64,000 nucleotides of DNA from Symsagittifera roscoffensis. Its lineage: Eukaryota > Xenacoelomorpha > Acoela > Convolutidae. Under the pieces are notes generated by a model. The model saw only the letters and a list, made by a program, of their open reading frames with translations. It was not told where the DNA came from and ran no database searches. How positions within the stretch are numbered: position 1 is the stretch's first letter; each line of letters starts with the position of its first letter. The stretch is from the NCBI RefSeq assembly GCF_963678635.1, contig NC_087064.1:72415465-72479464 (forward strand), in the 5' to 3' direction. Of this stretch, positions 46,850-57,705 are shown in pieces. The position numbers and the translations under genes are program-made.

Positions 46850-47827
46850 CCCGGGCTGAGGTGCTCGACTCATGATTTGATCGAAACGGTCGAACGATGT
46901 CAGTTTTCGACTTTTTCAGTCAAACGGTATCCGATTTCGACTTTTTGAGTTGAACGATGTCTGTTTTCGACTTTGTTTGATTTTACTGGACATTGTTCGA
47001 CTTTGCTCGACTCTGTTCGACTATACCGGACATTGTTCGACTTTGTTAGATTTTGTTCGACTTTATCGCAAAGTTTTCGCTTTTACCGGGAATTAGCTGT
47101 GCTCGTGTGGTGACAAGGATTACTCTCCAATGGGACCATATGTAGGCCTTTTTGTGGCGGTACTGTATTTGATTAGCAAATATGTTGATCTAGCTAACTG
47201 CACATTAAAAATACTTTTATACTGGATGATTTTACAATCTGCATATGTATAACGCTTATGCAAGCAAAAAATTTGACAAAAAATCCATTACTTAAGCTTT
47301 GCGCTACCCATGTTGCAAATTTGCGCGACCCATGTTGCGACTTTGCGCGACTCATATTGCGACTTTGCGGGACCCAAATTAGCTATGTTGCGACTTTGTG
47401 CGACTCATGATTCGATCCTGTTCGACTCATGATTCGACCCTGCTCGACCCATGATTCGACCTTGTTCGACTCACGATTCGACCCTGTTTGACCCATGATT
47501 CGACCCAATTCGACTCATGATTCGACCCTGTTCGACTCATGATTCGACTCTGTTCGACCCATGATTCGACCCTGCTCGACTCTTGATTCGACCCTGTTCG
47601 ACTCATGATTCGACCCTGTTCGACTCATGATTCGACCGTGTTTGACTCATGATTCGACCCTGTTCGACTCATGATTCGACCCTGTTCGACTCATGATTCG
47701 ACCCTGTTCGACTCATGATTCGACTTTTCTCGACTATAGTGTTCGTTCGACCGTCCTAATTTGCGACGTAAGTCGGACCCCATTCGACCGTGTCGGTCGA
47801 ATCATGCGTCGAACACCTCAGCCCGGG
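46850..47827. mobile_element. Inverted-repeat element enclosing a TTCGACTCATGA minisatellite
   Basis: Left end CCCGGGCTGAGGTGCTCGAC and right end, inverted, CCCGGGCTGAGGTGTTCGAC; the similarity continues inward for about 45 bases. The centre is built from CGACTCATGATTCGACC-type repeats. I find no matching target-site duplication and no coding frame. The superfamily is unknown. Confidence 0.75.
47395..47720 (+). repeat. Minisatellite, ~22-bp units
   Basis: About fifteen head-to-tail units built on GTTCGACTCATGATTCGACC, with CTGTT/CTGCT variants. Looser TTCGACTTTG and GCGACCCATGTTGCGACTTT units precede it (46900-47390). The unit contains the element's own subterminal motif (CTCGACTCATGATT). 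Confidence 0.92.
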
Positions 47828-47902
47828 ATTGTTGTGTCTTCTTATCAAAATTACTCATTTTATAAGGAAATTTCATCAAATTACTCCTGGTAATATCTTG
47901 TA

Positions 47903-48016
47903 GGATCTACTTAACAATCTCCCGCCCCCCTATTTTACCTACTAAAGAAATTACCCCCCTTTTTTCTACTAAAGAATATCCCCCTTTCTTGAAAGGGGGG
48001 ATTGTTAAGTAGATCC
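47903..48016. mobile_element. 114-bp foldback MITE
   Basis: Arms GGATCTACTTAACAATC, perfect at the ends in inverted orientation, then C/G-runs. The centre has a CTACTAAAG direct duplication. It is similar in plan and sequence (GGATC..STTAAC, then pyrimidines) to 20795-20997. Confidence 0.8.
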
Positions 48017-48419
48017 CAATTTTGAAATGTTGAGTTTTTCTATGAAAGCATAAGCGGCTGGGACAAAATTTAGAGCGAAACCTATGAAAAAACCCAAAGC
48101 TATTTTTCTTTACCAATATAAAAAGCGGACTCAGCGGAAAAGCATTACGACTGAAAAGCAGAACAAAAACATGGCAGTAATTTTAAGCGTAAAATTATAA
48201 TCAAAACGGCATCTAAATCATGGACTGATGAAAACAAAACTAAATTCAGATTATTGCTAACAAAATTGTCTGTTAAATGAATCATTGTCGTTGATGCGCT
48301 ACAACTCAAAGCGAAGACTCTGAATGGTCTAGGGTTGAAGAATCAAAAAACAATAATGAAATTAATGGCAATTCTGAACGTCTGAACGGTTGCATACTAG
48401 ACAATTTTCACAGTTATGT
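48017..48419. other. Non-coding stretch left of the BEL integrase
   Basis: The position where the 3' LTR of the BEL element would be expected. No LTR signature can be confirmed without the partner copy. Confidence 0.35.
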
Positions 48420-48445
48420 CCTGAAAGAAAGAATTCTGTAGTCGG

Positions 48446-49803
48446 TCAATTTCTCTCGGAATGCAACAGTACAAATCTGTTGATTGGTCGATTGTAGAGC
48501 CCTGTTTGGGTTTTGATTTTTACAACCCGGATGATTTGCTCATTGCCATCAAAGATTTTAGTGATACGACCCATTGCCACATCAAAGGCGGGATGTTTTC
48601 CTCTTCGACAAAAACAATGTCTCCAATGGCGAACTGCCGTGTTGGCGATATCGTCCATTTAGCTTTTTGCTGCAGAGAAGTCAAGTATTCTTTTTTCCAA
48701 CTTTTCCAAAATTGTCGAACTATGTTGTCAATGGCTTTGATTTGTCGACTGATCGATGTTTTCTTGTCGCTTGTAGAGCTTGGTATTACTGCCAATGGTC
48801 GTCCGATGAGAAAAAATCCTGGTGTTAAAGCGAGTGGATCGTTGACGTCATTAGATGGCGTATCAGATGGTCTTGAATTGAGGATGGCCTCAATTTGTGT
48901 CAGAGCTGTCAGGAACTGATGAAGCTGTAGTCGCGTTTTCCCATTTGTTCGGAAGAAATGTCGTTTCAAAGATTTCACTGCCGCTTCCCATAATCCTCCG
49001 AAGTGTGGCGCTCTTGGTGTAATACTGTACCATGAAACTGAGTTGTCATTGGTGAAGATGCTGAAAATTTCTTTAAATTCTTTGTTCATCATCAGTTTTT
49101 GGAATTCAATTTCATCTCGGAATTCAATAAAAGCCATCAAAGTGCCACGGTAAAAAGCGTTCGGCAATCCTCATCTGGCGCAAAATTGTTTTACAGTGTC
49201 TAAGCAATCGTCCATTGTGAGAGAATTGACGGTTTCAATGTGAACTGCTTTAGTTGCAAAGCAAATAAAGATAGCCACATATACTTTATTTTCTTGACGG
49301 CTGCTGTCTTTGATGTAGAAAGGTCCGCAATAATCGAGTCCTGTGTTGCTGAAAGTAAAAGTTTCTACCACTATTTCGAGCCGCAAATATTACATTTCTG
49401 GTTGAAGAAGTCTGGAGTCCTGTCGAATGCAAGGCTTGCAATTATGCATTGCTTGTTTGACAAACGCAAGGCCTCCTGGTATCCATAATGTTTGACGAAG
49501 GGTGTATAGTGTCATCTGAGGACCGCTATGAAATAATTTTTCATTCGCTTCCCTAATGAGCACTTTTTTGATTGGTAATTTCCTGGGAATGAGCACCGGA
49601 CACTTTTTGTCGATAGCATATGGTGAATTGGCGAGGCGTCCTCCTACACGAATTACGCTGCTCTCATTGTCGAAGAAAGGTGAAAGGCTCAGAAGTTTGC
49701 TGTTCCTTGGATTACGTTTCCCTTTCCTGATGAGTTGAAACTCGGCTTGATGATGCTGCTGAACCAAGCAGTACAAAGTCGTGCGAGCGTCCTTAACTTC
49801 CAC
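48446..49803 (-). pseudogene. BEL integrase, broken
   Basis: 49390-49803 has LSPFFDNESSVIRVGGRL and a zinc-binding stretch (KLFHSGP...CKPCIR). 49171-49386 has the first catalytic Asp (TGLDYCGPF) and KAVHIETV. 48520-49167 has APHFGGLWEAAVKSLKRHFF with the catalytic Glu, then LNSRP and LTPGFFLIGRPL. A stop at 49168-49170 and degraded sequence where the second Asp (SDNGTNF type) should be inactivate it. Confidence 0.85.
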
Positions 49804-50691
49804 GGCTTAAAGTTTTTCAGGTTTAGGCAACTGATGCAGTTCCTCTGAATCGTCGTCGTTCCCCTGAATGAACTTCACTTAGTTCCCCTTGTCGTGAGTC
49901 GTCAGTTTTTTTGTCGTTGTTTTTGCTCCCTGAGTTTCTGCTCGATGGAATTGTTGCGTTCGCGCGATTAGCAATTGCTGCGAAACCTGCAGTCCAGCTT
50001 CCCCAAAGCAGCTGCTATCCAACTCCATACATTTACCTCCAATTTCCCTATCTGTACCTTTACCAGAATGACAGCCAGTAGCGCTAAAAGAATTCGCGCT
50101 TGTATCCAAATCAGTACTCAAAACCTTCCCGGGTTTCCTTATGATTTTTCATAGTTTTTTCGATTACTCTCGGTACCAAAACCCCTCCCTGTACCAAAAT
50201 CTGTTTTTGTACCATAACCTTTCCGGGAATCATCGCTTTCTTCAGTCCGCAAACCTAACCTTGTGCCAATACCGTCCCGAAAAAAAATATATCCCTCAGC
50301 AGTTGTTGCGTATGTTACGTTTTGAACTGCAGCTTGAAAATCCAGCCTGGGATGAATTCTGCAGTTTTTGACAAATCTCTTGATATAGTTCAAGATCCTG
50401 ACAATTTTCGAAAGCCGTGAAAATCTGGTAAACAGATCTAAGACTCTCTTCTCTTTTTCCACTGTTACCATTGTAAAAGATCCGCTGTCTTTAATTGTTC
50501 TAGTTTCTTGTTAAATCGTCTTAGCTGGGATTGATTCTGCTCTCGGCCAGTTGTCTGATGACCAAAGCTCCACCAAAGTTCATGATATGCTATAGCTGAT
50601 AATGGTATTCACCGAGAAGGACAATCAGCGGAGTTGTCTTTCGCCGGCACAAATTTCCATCTCTCGGCTGGTGGAATTTCTTGAATTTTTG
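49804..50691 (-). pseudogene. BEL RNase H to integrase spacer
   Basis: Contains RFSRLSKIVRILNYIKRFVK (50139-50471), a BEL-like linker just before the integrase. Next to it is an unusual short repeat of Gly-Thr-Lys/Gly-Phe type. Other frames show no pattern. Confidence 0.5.
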
Positions 50692-51139
50692 CTACTCGAT
50701 TGGCAACGAAAGTCTTCCACTTGCGAGGCAATTCTCGTAACCACGCAATTGTAACTTGAGAGTCGGTCCAGGCCAAACAGTTGGTATGATAAACCGCTTG
50801 TCGCTAATAGCGGCTAGAGTTTGTTCCACTACTTTCGATCCGAGAAGTGCTGCAGAAAGTTCAGTGTGTGGAACATAAATGCATTTATTAGGCGAAACTT
50901 GTGTTTTTGCGGTCAACATTTTGACGTGTGGTACCTTCGCTGGTTTCTTGTCGCATATACATGACAACTGAACATGCTATAGTTGATGCGTCACAGAAAA
51001 CTTGAAATTTAAGAGTTTTGGTTTTCTGCGGTAGATCCTTAATGTCTTCCAGTTCCTTAAGCTGCTTTCGAAGGCGTCCATATCGTTCCTGTAGTGTGAC
51101 TGATATCGTTTGATCCCATGAGATCTTGTCCATCCACAT
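50692..51139 (-). pseudogene. BEL RNase H-like region
   Basis: Two overlapping frames. The first contains KFQVFCDASTIACSVVMYMR, which fits the first Asp motif of BEL RNase H. The second contains AKTQVSPNKCIYVPHTELSA, which fits the downstream motif with the catalytic Glu. A frameshift separates them. Confidence 0.7.
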
Positions 51140-51489
51140 GAGTTGTATGAATGATTTCAGTTGAATCTTCCTAGGTGAAACCCATCCAAGGGGGTCATAG
51201 AGTCTTGTGACTTCTGAGAGTATTTGTCTTTTGGTGACTGGAGTCTGTTAGTTTACTTTAACTGCAAAACTGAAGTAATCTGGCACTGGGTTCTTTTTGA
51301 TTCCAAGTAGTTTGGTGACATACTCGTCACTTTTAATTATCTTTTCGTCTGCTGCATCTCGATAGTGCACTGGGAGTCGTTCTACTAGCATCGTGTCATT
51401 TGATGTCCATTTGCGATTTTCAAAACCAGCTTCACCAAGTGTATTATGAATCCGTTCTGTAGTTGAATTGCTGACTCAGTATAAATTCG

Positions 51490-52110
51490 TGGTAAAAGGT
51501 CATCTACGTACATGTCCTAGAGCTATCCTAATTAAGTCATCGTCACTTTCTTCAGCAAACAGTTGAAGAGGTCGTATCAAAGGGCAGGCTGAAGAAGAAT
51601 TTCCATACGTAATTCTGCTCATTCGGTAGTGCTTAATCTCTGTCGATTTTTGATATTTCCACAAGATTCGATGATAGTCCCTATCTTCTTCCTCCATTTC
51701 CACCTGGCGGTAAACTTTCGCAACATCGGCTGAAAGTGCTACCTGATGCATTCGTAAGCGAATCAGAATACTAAAGAAGTCTTTCTGAACTGTAGGTCCA
51801 ACCATCAGTTTTTCGCTGAGTGATATTGAGTGACAACGAGTTGGTGCGGCCGCACTATAAAAAGGTTCGAGATCATTGCGTTTTCAAGGATTCAAGCACG
51901 ACAACAAACTTTGAAGTGGTTTTCGATGTCGTCTTTGCTGATGCGTCGAAAACCACTTGAAAATTTGTTGTCGTGCTTGAATCCTTGAAAACGCAATGAT
52001 ATGGCATATCGAACCACTTATAGTGCGGTCGCACCAACTCGTTATCTGAAACTTCCTCCATATGGCCAAGTTTAAAAAAATCGTTGATGAAATTCTTATA
52101 CTTCTTGTGG
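51490..52110 (-). pseudogene. BEL reverse transcriptase, broken
   Basis: The RT start (KDSSTTTNFQVVFDASAKTT) is at 51946-52061. RT motif A with its catalytic Asp (SADVAKVYRQV) is in 51500-51805. The YVDD box (51499-51510) sits in another frame than motif A. An inverted duplication (51833-52046) replaces coding sequence between the first two parts. At least two disruptions make it inactive. Confidence 0.8.
51833..52046. repeat. Inverted duplication inside the BEL RT
   Basis: Right arm 51946-52046 is the original minus-strand coding sequence. Left arm 51833-51945 is an inverted copy of it, with the arms meeting at the centre near GTCTTTGCTGATGCGTCG. Arms match closely (CGTTTTCAAGGATTCAAGCA in both) with some substitutions and small gaps. 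Confidence 0.85.
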
Positions 52111-52146
52111 ATCTCAGGGTCCTTTCCAAATGAAAGAGTAAACTAC

Positions 52147-52554
52147 CTAGTCGTCTGCGAGCCTGCTGTAGTGAAGTAGTCCAACTTCTTCTTGGAACGG
52201 CAGAATTACCACAAATCGTCCATCTGGCCTGAGTTTGGTTGTTGCTTTGAAGTGTTCCTCACATATAAGCATCTCTATTGTCCGCAATTTTCTTTCAGGA
52301 ACTTCCTCGATTTCCCAAGAACGTTGTAAATTTGTTTTGCTATCGTTGCTAACAAGAAACGTCTGTTGTAGTGAAATAAGTCCGTTGTTGCTCTTTTGTT
52401 GTCTAATTACAAGCCAGCCAAAATTTGACAGTCGATAAAAAATTGAACCTGTCTGTTCCTTGATTCTATTGTTTCCAATCATCAGATCTTCGTAGTGTGC
52501 TGCTCCAAAGATCATACCGTTGAATCCGAGATTGGTCATTTTTATTCTCTTCAT
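52147..52554 (-). pseudogene. BEL protease C-terminus and protease-RT linker
   Basis: 135-codon open stretch. The start has the pattern MIFGAAHYEDL...SNFGWLV, the end of a BEL aspartic protease (LIGxDxxxDL...GWxxxG type). It is followed by RSWEIEEVPE and CEEHF...DGRFVVILPF, typical of the linker before the RT. The protease active-site part lies upstream and is not recognisable. Confidence 0.75.
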
Positions 52555-52559
52555 TTTTG

Positions 52560-53784
52560 TTCAATTGTCGATGTTAATTCGTCTCGAAAGCAAATGGTTG
52601 GTTAGCTTCTAATTAATTGATGCTGTTATTGAGGTTGGTTCTTTGTCTGAGGGCCATTTCGAGTGGAATGATGGCAGTTTGTAGAAAACTTCGTCCTGAG
52701 ATTGTTCATGAGTTGCTGATCCGGTAAACTTTTTTGTCATCTGTCTTAACTTTTGCTGATATCTGCTGTGTTGCGGTGTCCGATTGTTTCACAAAGTTTT
52801 TCTGCTCACGTTGAAGAAGAGTGTTGTGCTTCTGTCCACAATATTTGAATCGAGATCCAGAACAATCCTTGCTGTTTCAAGCTGATCAGTTGAGACCTTT
52901 TTGATTGACAGGTTTTTGAAGATTTCGCATCTCTAGATCCAATTGTTTTTTCCACAGCATTCGCATTCGTCCTTGTTTGATGTAGCTATATTTGTTTGAA
53001 GCGTCTCTGTGTCATGTTACTTCCTTTCCTGTCGAGCTGTTGATTACCAATCGATGTCGATCGCAAAGATGATGTTTCAAGAGCTTGGCATCTTTTTTTC
53101 GAGTAATTTCTTGAGCTGGTCGTAACGCTGAGGTTCTCTTCCTGGTGCAGAAAGATCCCAAGCTTCCCGTATTTCAATGGAAGTCGTTCCGCCAGAAGAA
53201 GAACAAAGTGAATGTCCTATTGATCCACTGGTTGTCCATGGTTAAGCATAGCGAGTCGTCCGTAATTGTTATGGAATGTAGTAGTTTGTCCGCGTCTCCA
53301 GTAGTCAGAGAAGATTTCAAGTGGTGTAGTTTTGGCTCTTCGTCAGTCTCGTGTTGTCAATCACAGCTCCTTTAAACAAGTCGAAGAACAATTTCCATTA
53401 CATCTACCCTCCAGAGAAAACAGGCAAAATAGTTTTGATAAATTGACATTGACATCTGTTGATCGTGTTGGAAACTCGTGTCGGTGTTTTGAGTCTTCGA
53501 AAAAACTGTTGAGTTTGATGAAAAATACTGTCCATATTTGTCGTCCAAATCTGAATCTAGCTGATTCTTGAATCTCATCGTCTAATGGCTGCCTCATATG
53601 TGATCAATTCCTGTATCTTGCTATTGGAGTTTAAGAACTGGTTCTGTTCTTGTGGATGTTGATTTCCAGTTGCTCAAGTCTTGCTACTCCTATTTAATCA
53701 AAACTTCCGCAATTTTGAATGATCGTGTTTGTTTCATTGTAGTATCTAGTTACTACGCGTCGATGAGATGCTCCAGAGCGTTTG
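52560..53784 (-). pseudogene. BEL gag remnant
   Basis: Several broken frames. Near 52924-52968 (minus) a CxxC...NW...C arrangement matches the Pao-type gag zinc knuckle, with an in-frame stop inside it. Upstream pieces (53361-53597, 52986-53177) are charged and helical but carry no clear motif. Confidence 0.6.
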
Positions 53785-53984
53785 NNNNNNNNNNNNNNNN
53801 NNNNNNNNNNNNNNNNNNNNNNNNNNNNNNNNNNNNNNNNNNNNNNNNNNNNNNNNNNNNNNNNNNNNNNNNNNNNNNNNNNNNNNNNNNNNNNNNNNNN
53901 NNNNNNNNNNNNNNNNNNNNNNNNNNNNNNNNNNNNNNNNNNNNNNNNNNNNNNNNNNNNNNNNNNNNNNNNNNNNNNNNNNNN
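53785..53984. other. Assembly gap (200 N)
   Basis: Exactly 200 unspecified bases. The real length is unknown. It separates the 5' part of the BEL element from the palindrome. Confidence 1.
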
Positions 53985-55350
53985 AACTGAGCCAAATGAA
54001 TTTGAATAAAATATCAAAACAAAAATCACAAAATATATTTTCCGGGAAAGAACAGAAACGTTGTTCATATATTGTTCCAGAGATATAATACCAATTTCAT
54101 AATATTCGTAGTTTTGTGTTCAGTTGCCGCGGTCAGTTTCGTCGGCGGTCAAGGATAATATGAAAAATTTGCATATTTCTGCCAATTTCAAATTCGGCCA
54201 ATATTCAATTTAAGTCCCTAGAAACGTTCACTTTCTTTAAAACTTTAATCAAAAGAAACGTTCACTTTCTTTAAAACTTTAACATTTTTTTAATCAATTT
54301 TCGAATGCTGAAAACTGATTAAATGATTTTTATTTTCGTCTATTCGGTTCTTCGCCAATGAGTGACTCTACAATTTTTGACGTTTCAACTTCCGTCAGTT
54401 TGAATTAATTTACTTGTCAGTGATTTTGGATCGGCAAAGACAGTATTCAAAATAAGTTCTCGACCCTGTTGAACATTTTTTCCGCACTGTTGTATTTCGG
54501 AACTGTTGTACTGCCCTAATACAAGTAAGTCATCTCTCACATACTTCAAAAACAGTTCATTGAGTCAAAAATAAGCTGAGTACTTGCACAATGAAAACAC
54601 AAGTCTCCTTATTTTCAAATCGGAAAAAAAACTATTGAGAGAGAAAACAAAAAATTGTTGCCACAGTATTTTATTGAATGCAGTGTAACTGAAATGTTTT
54701 TTTTTTTGTTTCCTCTCTCAATAGTTTTTTTCCGATTTGAAAATAAGGAGACTTGTGTTTTCATTGTGCAAGTACTCAGCTTGTTTTTGATTCATTGAAC
54801 TGTTTTTGAAAAGTGTGAGAGATGACTTACTTGTATTAGGGCAGTACAACAGTTCCGAAATACAACAGTGCGGAAAAAATGTTGTTCAACAGTGTCGAGA
54901 ACTTATTTTGAATACTGTTTTTGCGGATCCAAAATTACTGACAAGTAAATTAATTCAAACTGACGGAAGTTGAAACGTCAAAAATTGTAGAGTCACTCAT
55001 TGGCGAAGAACCGAATAGACGAAAATAAAAATCATTTAATCAGTTTTCAGCATTCGAAAATTGAAAAAAAAAGTGTTAAAGTTTTAAAGAAAGTGAACGT
55101 TTCTATGGACTTTAATTGAAAATTGGCCGAATTTGAAATTGGCAGAAATATGCAAAATTTTCAAATTATCCTTGACCGCCGACGAAACTGACCGTGGCAA
55201 CTGAACACAAAACTACGACTTTTTATGAATTTGGTATTATATCTCTGGAACAATATATGAAAAATATTTCTGTTCTTTCCCGGAAATTTTATTTTGTGAT
55301 ATTTGTTTTGATATTTTATTCAATTTCATTTGATTCAGATTCTAATTCAA
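53985..55350. repeat. Imperfect ~0.65-kb-arm palindrome
   Basis: The left arm (53985-54700) is the inverse of sequence starting at 54707. For example, TGCATATTTCTGCCAATTTC at 54170 faces GAAATTGGCAGAAATATGCA at about 55134. Arms differ by substitutions and by a 32-base tandem duplication in the left arm (GAAACGTTCACTTTC... near 54220-54280). Both correspond to about 35685-36320 of the copy 1 region, which has a single arm. Confidence 0.88.
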
Positions 55351-56694
55351 GTTTGGAAATTAATTCACATTAAAAATTGGCTTTTCACATTAAAAATTGG
55401 ATCATAAAATTTCAACCAGTAAGAACGGTGGAAAAAAAAACGATCTCTGATTGGTTGAAATTTTTTGACCATTCGGTCTTTTGCCCATGAGAAAAGCCAC
55501 CCGTAAAAAAATGGCCATTTTAAATGATGCCGCTTGTTAAACAAACAAAAGTTCACCAAGCGCGACGTCATAGGTTTTTCTGAACAAACAGTTGTTTAGA
55601 TAAATAAATAAAATTGCAACCATTTAAAATACCAAGAGGGCTGTACTTATTCATTTTTAGTTTACTGTTTTTTAGGAAGTGGTAAAAAAAAACATATTTT
55701 TGCAGTTTACATATTTGCCGTATCGGAAGGAAAAAAATTCACTGAATAGGTTAGATATGGCGGCATAACAACATCAGTAGATGCTTTCTGGAATTAATCG
55801 AAGAAACTGTACATGCCTTTTCCACTGTTTGTGTTTGAGTTTGATGATGAAATTTAAAAATTTTGCGAAAAACAATTGAAGGTAGAGGGAAATCACAGAA
55901 GAGCTTGATGAGTTTTATCGGCACGCTTTGCTCTCACTGTTGTGAAAAAATTTTTGTAGGCTCTTGATGATTTAAAAAATGCTTTTTTGGTACTCATTTT
56001 AACATAGAAAGGAAGAAAAATGAGCCCCAAAATCTTTCAAGTAGGTCCAAATTGAGCTCCCAAGAGGTTCATTTTTTTCCGAGTAACTAGTTATCTTCAA
56101 CTTGCGAATACTTGATATTGAAATTCGAGAATCAAGACTTTTGCATTTGTACTATTTGGGAATTTGTAATTTTAAGTATTGTTTTAGTTGCGGAGTCTCA
56201 AGAATGTTATCATTTGTCTTGAAAGTTTGATCATAATTGAACATCAAAAACAAAAAAAGCCAACGAATTGCTTACAAATCTGATCTTGTTGTCTGAATTG
56301 GGATTATGCTTCACTTATAACTTTTTATTTCTAAATTTGACGAAAGGCTGGTAAATTTTTTTAGTCATCGCTCTTTTAAAATACAGTTTTTGTTTGTACC
56401 CAATTATCTCCAACAAAATTTCTCATTACTACTGTTTTCCAATACATTTTTTTTATTCTTAGTTTTAAGTAATTTAATCTCATTAAGGTAAAAAGGAACC
56501 TCAACTAGTGAAATAAGTCAGCAAAAAAAAAATTTGCTTTAATCTGCTACAAAACATCAAAATTTTGCAATGGCAATTGTAGCCAAATTCCTTCCAACAC
56601 GGGTAACATCACACACAGGACGTCAGACGACTTTTCAGTATTTTGAAAAAAACGCTGTATTCTAAAAAAAAGAGATTCAGCAATTCGACAGTCT

Positions 56695-57070
56695 GCCGAT
56701 TCGAAAGGTTCCCCTTTTGTACTATTATAAGATATCCCTTTTTGGCTGACTGACCCAAATTTTTTTCTGAAGTTGCCTTCGGCGTTAATTTTTACCAATT
56801 TGAAGGGAAAGCGCGCCGAAAAATGGCGACTTTAGGTCAAAAATGTCTAAAAAGTTCTTAAAATGTTTTTTTCTTAAAAAGATTTGCCTGTTGCGCAAAA
56901 TATTTGATCAAAACAAAATAGGGTCTTTTATATTGATTTGGGTGAGCTCATAAAATCAATTTGGTCGAACTATAAACAGTAAAGGTCGACAAAATTTTCA
57001 AAATTTTTTTTTCAAAATGTTATAAATCGAACACGCCCCCCCCCCTCTCGAGAAAATCCTAAATCCACCC
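56695..57070 (-). mobile_element. hAT-like MITE fragment within large repeat copy 2
   Basis: Counterpart of 37680-38029, with the terminus CCTAAATCCACCCCTG at about 57059-57073. A second internal fragment follows at 57243-57500 (counterpart of 38215-38475). Confidence 0.8.
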
Positions 57071-57705
57071 CTGGCTGTGTGTGGGAAAAAAAATTGGTGT
57101 AAAACGTGCAAAGTTGTTGGTTTATGCGTTTATAAAATGATGCTTTTTTGCCTACTTCAATTTTTAAATTTTCTTTGCCACCGAAAAATAAATTACGCTT
57201 TCCGGCCAAAAATTTACATATACTATTTACCAATATATACTATTTTTAAGTGGAAGCGCGCACCAAAAAAACGCAATTTTTTTTGTCAAAATGTTCCAAA
57301 AAGTGCCCAAAAACGGCTCTTTTGGCCTGTTTTTTCAATCATTTGCCTGCTGCGTCTTTAGAACAGCGTCTTCTTAATACTTATTAGAGCTCGGAAAATC
57401 CGAGAAAAAATCCGCCCTTCCTTTTTCTCTTTATAATCCGTCTTTAGAATAGCGTCTTTTTAATGCTTTAGCAGAGCTCGGAAAATCCGAGAAAAATTTT
57501 GGAACATATAGCATTTACCAAAAAAATAACAAAATATTCAAGGCCAGTTAAACGGCAGGCGGGCTATTCAGCCTTGATACCAGTATATTATGTTTAATTT
57601 TATTGAAAAATACAAAAACTGCAAAATAGAAAAAAATATATGTTTATTACAGGCACTTTGAAGTCATATTTAAACTTCAAATTTTAAACCCGATTATTTA
57701 CAAAT

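Larger units (their letters stand above)
48420..53784 (-). mobile_element. Decayed BEL/Pao LTR retrotransposon
   Basis: In minus-strand order come gag with a zinc-knuckle remnant, a protease/linker part, reverse transcriptase, an RNase H-like part, and integrase with the C-terminal Pao-type region. The fragments are in the order usual for BEL/Pao elements. Many frameshifts and stops break the polyprotein. No LTRs are found: the 5' side runs into the assembly gap, and 48018-48420 has no counterpart in the window. It is not functional. Confidence 0.88.

Noticed and set aside
47395..47720. CRISPR-like array of regular repeats
   Set aside because: Units are head-to-tail with no unique spacers, in a eukaryotic setting. 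It is a minisatellite.
53652..54088. Open frames spanning the N run
   Set aside because: They are open only because the gap is translated as X.
53985..54700. Palindrome as a pure assembly chimera
   Set aside because: The arms carry different substitutions and a private 32-base duplication, so they are not one sequence read twice. Long reads are still needed because of the adjacent gap.
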